A DNA stretch of 64,000 nucleotides from Ophioceras dolichostomum (GCA_003049485.1 PYST01000149.1:1-64000); one strand, 5' to 3'; numbered from the stretch's first letter, positions 12,601 through 23,801 are shown. Notes: generated by a model not told the origin, from the letters alone. Translations and numbers: made by a program.

Positions 12601-13188
12601 GTTGCTACGGGGACGCAGGAACGTGCTCGCGGGCGAAGGGGCGGGAGATGGCTGGGCTGAGGCCGGCGCGAATGTCAGCCGTCGAATCAGGGTGGCTTTA
12701 AATCCGGTCGCTTTTGGCGTGTTCGCGGGGGCCTCGTTCTCTACGCGGTCATCATTGTCCTGGGATCCCTGGTTGCTGAAACTAAGGCCCGTAGCAAATC
12801 TCGTCCTGAAGGAGGGCTCGTCCGGTCGCTGCTCGTCGTTCTGGTCCCTCGGCCCCTGTGCGGATGAGGAAAACGTCTCTAAGTCAGCAAAGCAACTACT
12901 AACTATCGGCGAGGCCGACACGCGAGGCCGGCACGATTCGGGAAAAGAAGGGTTGTGTGGACAAATCAGCAGCAGCGACAGCAACAAGGTGCACTGACAA
13001 ATCTGCTGCAGCTTCTCCAGCGAGACTACCACCACGAAAAAGAAAAAGACAATATTCTTACCGAAGGTCGCCGAGGAACGGGAGCGTCGTGTGAGGGATT
13101 TCTCTGACGGGTGGCCATACCTTCCACGCGTCGAACGATGGAAGTTTCCGTATGGCGATGGAAATGACAAAGAGGAGGAGGGCGACAT
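6625..13188 (-). CDS. NLR-type STAND protein: SesB-like hydrolase, NACHT, WD40-like region
   Basis: A fungal NLR of the kind tied to heterokaryon incompatibility and regulated cell death. Seven exons fit in phase: 13188-13062, 12878-12277, 12143-12093, 11994-11828, 11721-11489, 11406-11269 and 11177-6625, about 1956 aa. Residues 1-155 are Ser/Pro-rich. An alpha/beta-hydrolase effector domain follows: HGLHGG (about 166-171), WPGEWLP, HTFGYPADW, nucleophile motif GHSMGG (250-255), FLATPHHGSDSA, ADHRSICKF. The NACHT ATPase has Walker A APGTGKS (505-511) and Walker B IIDALDEC (603-610), then the MTSRPSGE sensor region. Residues about 980-1550 are degenerate WD40-like blades. Residues about 1580-1850 are a His-rich, poly-Ala and Asp/Pro-rich insert. 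The tail (about 1865-1956, YLGPHLWVRTIDLRHL) is a module I associate with fungal NACHT/WD proteins. The hydrolase nucleophile and both Walker motifs are intact. The first exon and its start are the least certain part. Confidence 0.85.
7165..7770 (-). repeat. Triplet-rich insert in the NLR gene (His, Ala, Asp runs)
   Basis: Within the last NLR exon, CAT/CAC-rich tracts code for many His (a run of five at about 7747-7761, then HHHHPHH and HTHHGHHGHHG). GCN tracts near 7180-7230 code for an unbroken run of 13 Ala, and GAC/GAT runs near 7065-7080 code for five Asp. The frame is intact across all of them. Codons are mixed within runs, so the tracts are not recent pure-triplet expansions. Confidence 0.8.
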
Positions 13189-15841
13189 AATATGGAGCTG
13201 GCTTGGGGGGCGACGAGGAGCGGGGAAGCGCCCCCTCAAAGTTGCCAGATGATGCCCGACCAGCTCAGCCTTGCCATCACTTTCCCACATGCTCCCACGC
13301 GCACGCACTACACACCCTCTCTCTTTCTCTCGGTCGGGTTAGCACTCCGCCAACCCTCCCAAACTCCCAGTTGCACATTCCCCCCAAACTCCTCCCACTC
13401 TCTCTCCGCCCACAACACGAACACGAAACGCCCTTACGTCGTCTCGTTCAAACGAACAAACTGTCCCCTCCTGCCTGCATACCCTCCTCCTCAACTCCTC
13501 CCCCCTCCATCGGTGTCGCTTTCCAGGCAATAAGTGGGTATCGGGGTCGCTTGAAGCACAAGTATTGCCGAATTAGGGACCGTGGGTTGCGGCTGGATTG
13601 AGAACTTTGACGCATGACAGCGGCACCGAAATTCATTTGTCCACTCCGCTGCCAGCCAGCCACTGCAACCACTTTGCACAAAGTTGCGCGGGGGTTTGGA
13701 GAACAGCCGACACACCCGATGCTGTCATCATTGGCTGATGTTTCTCACTGGAAGTGTGTGAGTGGGCACTGTCCAATGTGTTCTGGCTGCAGATAAGCAG
13801 CCCCCTTGCGTCGCCGTCTCGACCGAAGGGACTGAGGAGCGACTCATCTTCCCCTCTTTTTGCCTGCCTGCCCGCTTCTGTGCTTCCCCAAAATGCAGAG
13901 CCTCAGCCCTCAGCGCTTGGTGTCAGTGTCTGACAGGTGGGAGTCAAAGGGTTCATTCGAACTCGAGCGGCCGGGGTTATTTCGCAGCCGACGACTCTTG
14001 GTTTTTTCCCCGCCCCCTGTTCCTCTGCCTGTCTGTGTACCAGCTTACGTCCGTACGAACCGAACATCGATCAGTTCGTCTGAACGAATGTGCACTTTTT
14101 AGCTGGATTTCCAAGGAAAGACGCATGCATCGCGTGAACGAACAGCCGGGGGCAAGAGGAGGCGGGTGGCTTGGGCGAGAGGTGAGCCGGGAGCACATCA
14201 GGCACCCACAAGGCAGCTATCCCCCACCACCCTTTTAATGATGCAACGATCCATTAATACCAAAAACTCTCCGTCCCTCTTGGGGGCCAGCCCGGTCGCA
14301 TTTGTATGTAATGTGAAGGGAGGTTATTCGACGAAGACGGACCGCTGGCTGTCAGTGAAGTGTTGACGCGGCAGAGAAGAAGATATTTGACGTTAGATTA
14401 AGCTTCCTGTAATTTGAGGAGAGAAAGGAAAGCATGCGCAAAAATGACTCGACTGGAGATGCCCTGTGTAGCCCCTGCCGTCTCATTGCAGACGGGACTG
14501 ACTACTGTCAGCGGGCGCCAGTGGGGTCGCGGGTAGCTTGGGTGCCTTGTCCTTGCAACATGCACCACAGTTCAAAGTCGAGACTTAACTGACCCCAGCC
14601 CGTCCAAAGAAAAAGAAATTGCAGGACAGGGAACACTCTATTTTCCTTCCGGGGCAGCAGGACACGACTCTCCCCAGCATCCCTCCACCTGCTCATCACG
14701 AATGCACCACCTCTCAAGTCAACTCGTGCATCGTGCGGATATTGGGCATGCATGGCACAATATTGTCGACGCTCTTGCAGGTTACAGGGCGAGCAACAGA
14801 CCCCCGTTCTGCATGCACTTGTGAACTTTTCCGTGATAATATTACAAATGGTGCATGTCCAAATTTGACCGGTTACCAGTTCCGGACGCACTAAGGGGTC
14901 AGTTTGATGCACTTTTCCTCGCGTGGTGCTGCAGTACGCCTTCCAGGGCAGTGAGGCAGGCTGGCGGCGTTCACTCTCGAAACAAGCAAGCCATAATCTA
15001 AACGGCAACTTCCACCACGCCGCCCACATTTTCAGCACTGCAGCATGCATGCGGTGATGCCAGAGATGTCACACCAATGAGGTCTGTTAAAACCATCTGG
15101 GACCATCTGGGAGTTCCTCCAGGTCAGCCCTGAGATGATAAGAGATCAACCACTCGGTTTCCGCTTCTAGAAAAACTCCACTTTCCAACAACAGCCGCCA
15201 CCCACAAAACATCAAACTCTGGTCAGGTCGGGGGGCGGGTGCGCTTTCGTGCAACTTGGGGCGGACAGGCGAGACGGCGAAGGAAATACTTTTAGGTAAG
15301 AGGAACTAACTGGTATGACTTCTTTTTTTTTCTCGCCACGATCAACCAGGCTACGTGGTAAGAGGTAGGTTCCTCCCTTTCTTCTCTAGTCAGAAACCTG
15401 GTTGCCCGTCAAGGCAGGTCGTGCCAAGTTGTCTATCATCCCCGTTTTGACACGCGTCAGTTTGGGCCTCTGTGGTTGGGTTGGGCCCCATTCACAGTCA
15501 TCAAGCATAAGTTATTACAGGAAAGGCCACACATTTGTGTCCCATCATCATGATCAGGGACCGAAGAGCCGCCAAGGACGCTAAGCCTGGCCGTCCTCGC
15601 ACATGTATGACGTCGGAACGCTGACACGCGTTGTTTCCCCGAAATTCTTCATGGGAAAACCCATCATGGCATAGCCTTCATTGTCCCACATGACCTGCCA
15701 CATGTACGAACTACGAACTACGGAGATTACTAGCCGTGACTTTCAGGAGCTGTTACCCTCGCCGGCCCTCCAGCGGAATGAACACTCCGACAGTCTTTGC
15801 TAATAAAACTAACCTGCACAACCTGTACCCAGTCACTGGTG
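13189..15841. other. Gene-free stretch upstream of the NLR gene
   Basis: About 2.65 kb. Pyrimidine-rich DNA at 13290-13420 and 13460-13510 is a plausible NLR promoter/5' UTR. Open frames (for example about 14508-15050 on the minus strand) have no domain, no conserved look and no sensible splice pattern, so I call no gene. No repeats or RNA genes seen. Confidence 0.45.
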
Positions 15842-17059
15842 TCATTTCATAGTCACGGATCCCGTGATCCTCACAAACACCTCCTCGGTATGCTTCCACA
15901 CCATCTCGTTGACCCCCTTCTGCCGCAACGAGGCGAGTAGCTCGCCCACCTTCTTCGACTTCCCATTCTCGTTGTCCCAGTTGATGGTGTACATCCCGCT
16001 CCCAGCACGCCCATCCGTGCCTTTCGCAACGGCGGCGCCTGGTATAACAGCCAGGGCGACGCCGTCCTCCGCCCCACTACCGTAGCCGTTGCTGGCGCTG
16101 CTGCTGGGACCATCATCACTGGGAGACCGAGCTGTCGCCGCAGCCGGGTACATGGCGCTCGTGATCAAGAACACGTGCCGCTCGCCGGACTCGTCATTAG
16201 AGATGAGCACCCACCTGCCCACGAACCACATGAGCACGTTGAAGGCCGTCGCCGCCCACCTGGGCATGTCCCGGTGGATGGCCGACCGGACGACACCCGG
16301 GAAGTCGTGCACGAAGGACACGTCGGGCGCGCGCCTGGCGAACTCCTCCATCGTGAGCGTCGTGAGGGAGACTATGTGGTTCCGCCAGCCAAGCACGCCG
16401 CCGCCCGGCGCAGAAAGGTTCTCCGTGTCGACGGGCCCTTCCACCCCGCCCGCCAGGGTTGAGACGACGCGTCGCAGGCCCCCCTTGGCCGCGCGGATTT
16501 GGGGCAGGAGGTTCGCGATGAACCGCGTCCGGGCGTAGTATCCGATCGCCATAGGGAGGTTCAGGCCCTCGGCGGTGTCTCCTAGAGAATAAGAAAACCC
16601 AGAGATTTCCGAAAGCATCAGTCAAAAGCCAGAAGTAATGAACAAGACAAACAAGAGAGGACAGGAGTAGACCAAGACAGGATGGGTAGGTAGGTGCCTA
16701 GGCTCACGTTTCCCAAAAACGATTGTGCCGATGCTGAGGTACAGGATGTTGATGGCCGTCTCCTTCTCCCTGATCTGCCGACACACGTCGTCGACGTTGA
16801 CGAGCAGGCTGAGGTCGGCCTTGATGAACTCGAACGTGCCCTCGGGGTTCACCCGGCGACACTCGGTGGCGATCCTGTCCCCGGCCTCCTGGGAGCGGCC
16901 CACGAAGTACACCCGAGGCCGCCGCGCGTACTTGGCGTACGCCAGCAGAGTGTACTCGCCGATGCCGTTGGTGGCGCCGACTAAGACGGCGACCATCCCG
17001 TCCGGCAGGGCATGGGGGATGCGGAGGTTCGAGGCGAGGACGTCTTTTAGCGCGACCAT
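15842..17059 (-). CDS. Short-chain dehydrogenase/reductase family protein, atypical active site
   Basis: Two exons, 17059-16708 and 16581-15842 (intron 126 bp, GTGAGC..TAG), about 363 aa. The N terminus has the Rossmann nucleotide-binding motif VLVGATNGIGEYT (GATNGIG, the TGxxxGIG equivalent) and YFVGRS at strand 2. ADLSLLVNVDDVCRQI and INILYLSIGTI match the region before the usual N-A-G motif. The catalytic YxxxK site is AIGYYARTRF, so the Lys position is Arg. This variant occurs in a group of fungal SDRs I recognise but cannot name functionally. The C-terminal third is an unusual extension with a Ser-rich linker. Substrate unknown. It lies upstream of, and in the same direction as, the NLR gene. 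Confidence 0.85.
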
Positions 17060-17784
17060 GGCTTCAGGCTGTGTACCTAGGTAGGTACCTGGGTCGGCTG
17101 TGTAGGTAGGTAAGTAGCTCGGTAGGTGCAGGCTGCAAAGTGATAGATAGGAAGGTAGATATGCAAGACTGCCGGCGAGAGTTTAGAGGCGGGGAAGAAA
17201 GCGCTTCGATGCTCGTATTAGCCTAATCACAACCTGCCAGTACGCCATCCTTTCAGACATCAGAGCAGGAAGGGAAGGAGGAAGGGCCATCACTTTAAAG
17301 CAAGTTCCGGATCCGGCCAGCGAGGGCAGGCTGGACGGTACAGAGACGGACGGACTTAGGACATTGTCAGGGTAAATTCCATTGACCACTTCCGACATTC
17401 AGACCAGATCCCCCAGGTGGACGCACGTTTTCCATCGTGAAAGTCGTGATGAGGTCAATGTTCGATCGCCCACACTCTCGACGCTAAACCTCCCTTCGTA
17501 TTGACGCAAATCTGATTGGCCCATTGCGCTGTAAAACAGGGGCTACCCCGGTGTTACAATTTGCCTTTCCTGTGCTCCCATAACTGCGGCATCGCCGGAA
17601 TCAACGGGGTGCAAGAAAGCCCCGTGGAAAGATGGAACTAAAATTGGCATATCTATTGTCGACTTGCAGAAAACTACCTAAGGACCTAGTTGAGAAAACT
17701 CTTAAGGAAGAAAGAAAGTGGGATCTCTGCCGTTGCCCCCATACCAGCCCAGAAAACTCTCGTCCAGCATTCTGTCACCACCAC
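17060..17784. other. Intergenic with a TAGGTA-rich promoter-like cluster
   Basis: This 725-bp stretch lies just upstream of the SDR start. Positions 17075-17130 hold CCTAGGTAGGTACC, GTAGGTAGGTAAG and CGGTAGGTGC. The rest shows no gene or repeat. Confidence 0.55.
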
Positions 17785-19171
17785 TCACTCGCTCTGGACC
17801 CTGACAACCACCTTCCCCTTCGCATGCCCCCCATCCAAGACCCCGTACGCTTTCAGGGCATCCTCAAACGCCCACTCGCTATCGATCAAGGGCCTCACCG
17901 TCCCGGCCCGCATCATCTCCGCCACGCCCTCCATCGCCTCCGGCACGGGCCCCGTGACGTCCACCGTCCTGTACGTCCTCCCCACGCCGCCCAGCCACCT
18001 CGACTTCGGCCAGGCCTTGGCGGTCATGCGGGCCATGTTGGAGCGGAGCGCGTCGCCCAGCTTGGGCTTCGTCGTGCCCCCGACGGAGGCGTACACCCCC
18101 GTCTCCGCGAGGAACCGCGCGCTCTGGTTGAGCAGGGGCAAGGCGCCGACGCAGTCCACCACGGCGTCGAAGGGCGGCTTGTCCGGGTATCTCTTCGCCA
18201 GCTCGTCTGGCACGGACTTGTGGACTGTGTAGTCGATGATCTGCAAAAACATTAGAAGAGAGAGAGAGAGAGAGTTAGTCTCAGTTCATCAACTACCTAG
18301 AGGTCTTGTTCTGTCTCGAAAGCAGGGCGATCATAGGAGGCGGAGCCAGCGCTATGCTAAGTATCCCGCACAAGCGTCTCTTGCCAATGGATAGCTGCCG
18401 AGGTGTGAAACAAGACACCATGGCACAGCAACAGCAGAAAAGGAAAAAAAAACTCACCTCATCAGCCCCTAGTCCCCTAACAAGCGCCTCATTCCTCCCG
18501 GAGCAAACCCCAACCACAAACCCCTCCGGCCCCACCGCCTCCCTCGCCATCTGCACCGCGAACGTGCCCACACCTCCGCTCGCGCCGTTCACGACCACGC
18601 GACCCCCTTTTCTAAGCCCGGACGTCTTCCGCACCAGCAGCCACGCCGTCGCGCCCGCCACGGGCACCGTCGCCGCCTGCGCGAACGAGCACTCGGCCGG
18701 CTTGCGGACGGCCCAGGAGCTCGGCACGGCCACGTGGCTGGTCAGCGCGCCGCGGCCGGTCTTGTTCGCGTAGTCGAAGTGGAGGCCTGCGATTACTTCG
18801 TCGCCTTTACGGAAGCGTTGTGTCTCGGGCTGGGGCTGGGTCCGGGTTGCCGATGAGGCAGCTTCTGGAGATGGATCCCACACGTCTAGAACCGTGCCGG
18901 ACAGGTCGAATTCGGGAACTGCCGTCTTCGGGTTGCTGCCGTCCCCACCGCCGCCTCGCACGAAGAACGGGAGCATGCGCATCAGGCCTGAGCCGATTGG
19001 GTTGAGCGCGACGTGCGACGTCTTGATCAGGATCCATTGCTCGCCGGGCTTGCTGTTGGGGGCGGTGGCTTCTGGATGCTTCGGCGGAAAGTCCGGGATT
19101 GGCAGGTCGGTTGTGAGGTGCAAGACGGAGGAGGGCGGTCCTCTCGCGGTGAAGGTCCATGCTTTCGCCAT
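17785..19171 (-). CDS. Zinc-independent MDR-family NAD(P)H-dependent oxidoreductase (quinone reductase-like)
   Basis: Two exons, 19171-18458 and 18240-17785 (intron 217 bp, GTGAGT..CAG, with a GA microsatellite), 389 aa. The start at MAKAWTF fits the family; an upstream in-frame ATG at 19231 would add 20 unrelated residues. There is a GroES-like N-terminal domain, with VALNPIGSGLM in the catalytic-fold region and no zinc ligands. The cofactor domain has VVVNGASGGVGTFAVQMA and the GADEIIDYT strand. Proteins of this kind (zeta-crystallin/RTN4IP1-like) reduce quinones or enones using NADPH. The C terminus ends in KGKVVVRVQ, typical of the family. The real substrate cannot be told. It stands in the same direction as the SDR and NLR genes but each has its own promoter-sized spacer. 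Confidence 0.88.
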
Positions 19172-20562
19172 GATGTTCGATATGGCTTGTAAGAGTCGTG
19201 GGTGTGTTGGTGCTTGTTGGTCAAGCCTCAAAGGTTGTTCCTTATTCGACTTCGCTGATTGCTACCTAGCCTTGATACCTCGATGCTGTCTTGGTGCTGT
19301 TGAGCTTGGGGGAGAGTGGTTCATTATCCTCATCGTCACCAACACACTTCAAAGAATTGATTCCAGTTCTTATATACCTACCTACCTACATCTGCCTACC
19401 TGCCTACCTCAGGTAGGTAGCCACGAGTTGCGCAAGCCCGTGACGTGATTCCATCGGAAGACGTTCAAAACATAGTTCCGTGATCCGTCAGGCCATGGAT
19501 GGGAGAAGAGGAGCCGCCCAGCGATTCCAAAGAGGCGCGTGTTCTCCGCAATCGGCTGAGGGAAGGATTTCGGGGCTCCAAGGAGACCAGAACATGCCGG
19601 ATGACGCCCACCCGCCACCCGTGTGCAGTCAGGAGGGCTCGCGCTCAACGTAATCGGTTGGGTGTTGGGAATGCAAATGGTCCCGACGGTTCAATTGGGA
19701 GGGGTAAGGATTACGCCGTGTCGTGGGTCGGCGACCGTTGGACCGATCTGGCTCCGTCGGCCCCACCAAATCCTCCGCCCAGCATTCTAGCTTACTGTAA
19801 ATGTGGTGGTAACGGTTGTTGAAACGGCTCTGTCTTAGATCAATAACAGCTTGCGGTGACGACTGAACAATCGAGTAATCGATAGACGGAGGCGTAAGGC
19901 TGCAGTCGAGATCGATAAGTAGAACGGGACCTGGATTGCTCTCGGAAAGATGCTTGGAGATTCTCCCACCCCGTGGTAAGTTTTACCACCCTCTCATCCC
20001 ATTTTTTAGTTCGCGGAAGGAATGCTTGACGCCTTCCCGTTCGCTTGACGTTCATCGCGATATCGCCCGCCTTCCCAGCATCCTACTTCTACGTCCTAGT
20101 TCGCACCTCATCTCTCGGTACAAGCATTGCACGTAGTAACTTAACGCTACTCCTGCAGCAATTAGCTGCACAGGGACCTGAGCAGTCGACCACCCTGGAA
20201 AATCAGTAGATGCGGCCGAGCGTAGCAATCCGGAGCGAAATAAAAGCCGTCGATATTCGCCAGGGTTAGTGAACCAACATAGAATATGTATTTCCTACAT
20301 ACACGGGGGTATCTTGATGTACGATATGCACCTTTTCCTCCACGAGGTGTTCTTCCGTCCTCTCCTTTCTCTACAACTCGTCTCTCCCGCCGTACTAACC
20401 ACGAGGGTCCGCTCGCGAGTCCAACGATCCAGTCGTCCGTCGTCGACTCGGGAACGCTTCACATGGCTTTGATACAAATTGTGACTTTCAGCTACTATCT
20501 CACTACATTAGCGAGATATTCACAGCTAGATGGCTCGTGAGAGCCCGCATTCCAAATCGTCA
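19172..20562. other. Intergenic, 1.4 kb
   Basis: It holds the promoter of the MDR gene, with a TACCTACC cluster at 19374-19424, and otherwise no convincing gene. Short open frames at 19499-19822 and 20269-20540 have no features that support coding. Confidence 0.45.
19374..19424. repeat. TACCTACC/TAGGTAGG cluster
   Basis: Tandem tetranucleotide-like units (CCTA/CCTG) lie about 200-250 bp upstream of the MDR start and end in CAGGTAGGTAG, so both orientations meet here. The same word recurs near many genes in the window. Confidence 0.7.
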
Positions 20563-22063
20563 TCATTTGGCCGCGCCCGAAGCCTCTCGCAGTAGCTTCT
20601 GCAGCCGCTCGTCGCCCGCGTACTCCCTGAGTGCAGCCTCCTTCCACTTCTCCCAGTCGTGCGCGAGTTCGGAGCTCTGAAGGTCTTGAGTATGGCTCGC
20701 TCCATGGGCAAGGCGTACTTCCACATCGATTCGAGTCCCAGACCCCACACGAACCTCCTCAGATTCTCGTCCGACATGTAGGCCGCCAACCCTTCGCTCC
20801 CCTTCTCCATAAGAATCCTCTTGAGACTGAGATCGTCAGCGCTCAGGCCGACTTTCCCGTCGAAGACAGCGCCCATGTCGGCCGTCACCAGCGAGGGACC
20901 AAACGCCTCTGCGCGGGGCACGACGCGCGCCATCTGCCAGTCGATGATGCTGGTAATGTTGAAGTCTTCGTCGACCATGATGTGGTCTGCCTTATCATCA
21001 ACGTGCTTGAGAAAGAAGACTTCGGTCTCCTCCTCCTGTCCAGTGTTGGGGACGGCGATTTGGTGCACGTTGTCCTTCAAGAACCGGTACACCAAGTAGA
21101 CCTCGACCGGAAACTGCGGATATGCCTGCCCGTCCGCGATCAGGGCAAGATATTGCTCTGCCCAGGCGGTGTAGTAGGCAGCTGAGGTCTGGAACGGCCC
21201 GTACGGATCCGGAACGTAGAACCGATCAGTAGCGAAGGCGAACACTGTAGGACGGCCACTTTCGTGGAGCAACAGTGACCCCGCCTTAAGGAAAGGGTGC
21301 TTCTCTAGCTCGGCTAGAATGTCGGCAAGCCCACGCCAGACCTTGTCTTCACCGCCGTTCCACGGCTTTCCTCGCGCCTCCTCCGTAAGGAGAAAGCACA
21401 CGCCCACTCCGCAATCCGTCTGCTTCGAGGGCGTGCCCCACGCGAAGGCTCGAGGGGCTAGGACGGTGGTGGTTTCGAGGAATTTGAGTGTGGCATATTC
21501 GCTCTGGATCAGATACTCGGCGAGCGCGGCTGGGGACCCAGCCGCAAAGCCAGTTACCCGAGGAACACGCAGCATCCATGACGTCCCGTCTTGGAAGCGG
21601 ATACGGGCGTGGTAGTTTGCGCAGCCCATGAGAGCACCGCCAGGGGCTTGGCCCGAGTTGTGGTCGATGGCACACGGCTTCCCGCCGTTAAGGCTAGACG
21701 CGAGATCGCAGACCGCCTTGTTGTTGATCAGGGGGCGTAGTCGATCGAGCTCTGAGATGACAAGTGAGTTCCACGTTGCATCGTCGATGTCCTACCGGCG
21801 GTGATATGGAAGAGACAACGTGAGTCAGTGACCGTGAATAGCAGCGAGCGGAGACGGTTGGGGAATAAAAAGAACAAGATCCCCAGCTAACTAACCTTGC
21901 TACGCTCGTGGAACTCTCTAGACATGTGAATGCCGCAGAAATGATGCTGGCAAGCGTCACAGCCTCCCCCAACGGAACGGGCACTCGGCCGTCCACAATC
22001 GGAGACGGAGCAGTCAAAGTGTCTTGATACCATTGGCTGATCAATGCTGAGTGAGAACGGCAT
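20563..22063 (-). pseudogene. AN1-like zinc finger plus aminoglycoside phosphotransferase (APH)-like protein, frameshifted near 3' end
   Basis: Exon 1 is 22063-21896 (56 aa) and exon 2 begins at 21791 (intron GTTAGT..TAG, in phase). Exon 1 has an AN1-like pattern C18-x4-C23-x11-C35-x2-C38-x4-C43-x2-H46-x5-H52, lacking the last Cys. Exon 2 is a fungal APH/choline-kinase fold: RIRFQDGTSWMLRVPR early, then the Brenner-type site HVDDKADHIMVDEDFNI with IIDWQ (about residue 320) and EAFGPSLVTADM. After MERAILKTF the frame shifts: the family-like tail ELAHDWEKWKEAALREYAGD continues in another frame to a stop at 20563, whereas the original frame runs on to 20526 with unrelated residues. The break lies at about 20664-20684 and fits one lost base. 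It may be a real disabling change or a sequencing error. The kinase core is otherwise open. Confidence 0.8.
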
Positions 22064-22759
22064 AAGAACCCGAGGGAAACGTGGATGGAAAGGATGGAAT
22101 TAGTGAAGGGATGGCCATGCGATCTTTCTATACACAAAAGAAGGGGTTGGGTCTCGTGCTAGCCTAGTATTCACGTTGTACATGGAAGACATGCCAGCAG
22201 TCAACAATCAGGGATGGACCGAACTCGAAAGCAGACAAGCCCCACCTCAAGAACCAACACGCATACACTAACTCTGCCAAGAGTGCTTTCGGAATAGCGC
22301 TTATGAGGTGAGTCACGACGTGCCTTAGACAGGGCTGCACTATTGGGGAAATGGCGGTAAATATGACTGCGAGTACAGCACCTACCTGCACAGTATTATT
22401 ACCTGCCTGTCTGGTACCCGGCTCACCACAGACACAGTCTCCGAGTAAAAGCAAAGAAGTCACAGACCCCCAGTTTCGATTCGGTACTCTCAATAGTGCT
22501 CCATATCAACAGGAAAAAAAAAAGCGAACACGAAGAACGCACTGTTGATTTTTACAAACCGTCACGTGGTGGAGGACTCAGTACTACTTATTTTACGCGG
22601 CTCGGATATCGCTGGTCAGCTTCCTGTCAGGGGGTGGCGCCTGTCGAAATGTTTCAGATCTTAACGACGCTAGCCCGTTTACCCGTTGAGAAGTCGTCTT
22701 GATTTTGATTTTCTACTTTAACCACTTACTATTTCGAGAGAACAGAACTCTCGCCTCCC
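22064..22759. other. Intergenic, divergent promoter region
   Basis: This 696-bp stretch separates the APH-like gene from the Ras-like gene, which are transcribed away from each other. A hydrophobic open frame on the minus strand (22164-22493) has no supporting features. Nothing else seen. Confidence 0.5.
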
Positions 22760-23801
22760 ATGGATAAACTCAGATCGCTGATCACCCATCCATGGGACGC
22801 TCCAAGGGACAAGGGGCCGGGGAAGCCGCCCGCAGACAACGCCTTTTTCTGCCCGGAGCTCTCGGTGCTGTCGGACCGCCTCGACGACATCAAACGGGGC
22901 AGCAGCATCACCATTGCTATCATGGGGGACGCGGGGATAGACACGAAGGCGATTGGCGGCAAGGTATGTACCTACTCAAGCGGCATGATTTCCACGCAAA
23001 AGCCCGGCTCGCTCCCCAGAAGCAGTCCAGGCAGAGACACTGCCCCGCTAGAGCCACTGGGCCTTGACTAATCATTCCCTACATGTGTAGCTCGAGCATG
23101 CCATAGACAAGCTCGTGGAAGAAAAGCACCGCTGCTCCCGACCCAAGCCGTGGTTCTTCTTCGAAGACACCCTCTACGAAGTCCGCTGTGTCGGGTGCGA
23201 CTACGAACGCCTTCTAGAATCCGCGAGCTACGTGTCCGACCATTATGGCCTCATCTTCGTATACGATGAGTCCAAGCCACGAACACTTGAATACATCAGC
23301 CGTCTCCTGGATGACTTCATCACAGACACGGTTGAAGGAGACGCCAGGCGGCTTCTGAGTGTCGTCGTCATTGGCCTCCGCAGGATGTTTGTTGGGGACG
23401 ACGCAGGAGCCGGCAGTGGCACCGACGGAGCCGAAGCAACTGCAGCTGTTGCGGTGTCTAAAGAGGCGGCCGAGAGATTGTCGGCCAAGAATAGTTTTAT
23501 CATTTCCACGACAGCATCATCGCGAAAGCTCGATGATGATGGGGTTTTCAACGCTATCGGCTTGCTGGTTGAGCATGTCCACCGCCGGGCTTACGGCCCT
23601 CAAAGGGGAGGCGTTGCTGGCAGAGCTATTCGCAGGCTCCTAGGTCGAGAAACAGCGCCAAGTGAGAGCGATGAGAGGGACGAAGAGAATGCAGGGACCG
23701 GCTATACGAGTGCTAAGGAGGAGAGTCAGGAGCGGAAAGTGTTCTGTAGGACGCTGAAGCGGCTGCTGGCTGCTAAGCGCGACGAACCTGTTCAGGAATG
23801 A
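22760..23801 (+). CDS. Ras-like small GTPase fold protein with degenerate nucleotide-binding motifs
   Basis: Two exons, 22760-22963 and 23091-23801 (intron 127 bp, GTATGT..TAG, in phase 0), 304 aa. The layout follows a Ras-type G domain. A P-loop-like strand is ITIAIMGDAGIDTKAI, where GxxxxGK[ST] is lost. Then come YEVRCVGCDYERLLESASYV in the switch II region, where DxxG is lost; the strand GLIFVYDESKPRTLEYI, like the LVYD/TS..SF segment; SVVVIGLRRM where NKxD should be; and SAKNSFIIST near the G5 SAK. A helix with LLVEHVHRRAYG closes the fold. The tail is charged and has no CAAX prenylation box. I infer a pseudo-GTPase, with regulatory or structural role unknown. An unrelated protein with chance similarity is the alternative. 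Confidence 0.65.

Noticed and set aside
14508..15050. 180-aa open frame on the minus strand
   Set aside because: Trp/Cys-rich chance-like composition, no domain and no partner exons.
22164..22493. 109-aa hydrophobic open frame on the minus strand
   Set aside because: It lies in the divergent promoter between two genes, and nothing in it matches a known family or a clean transmembrane pattern.
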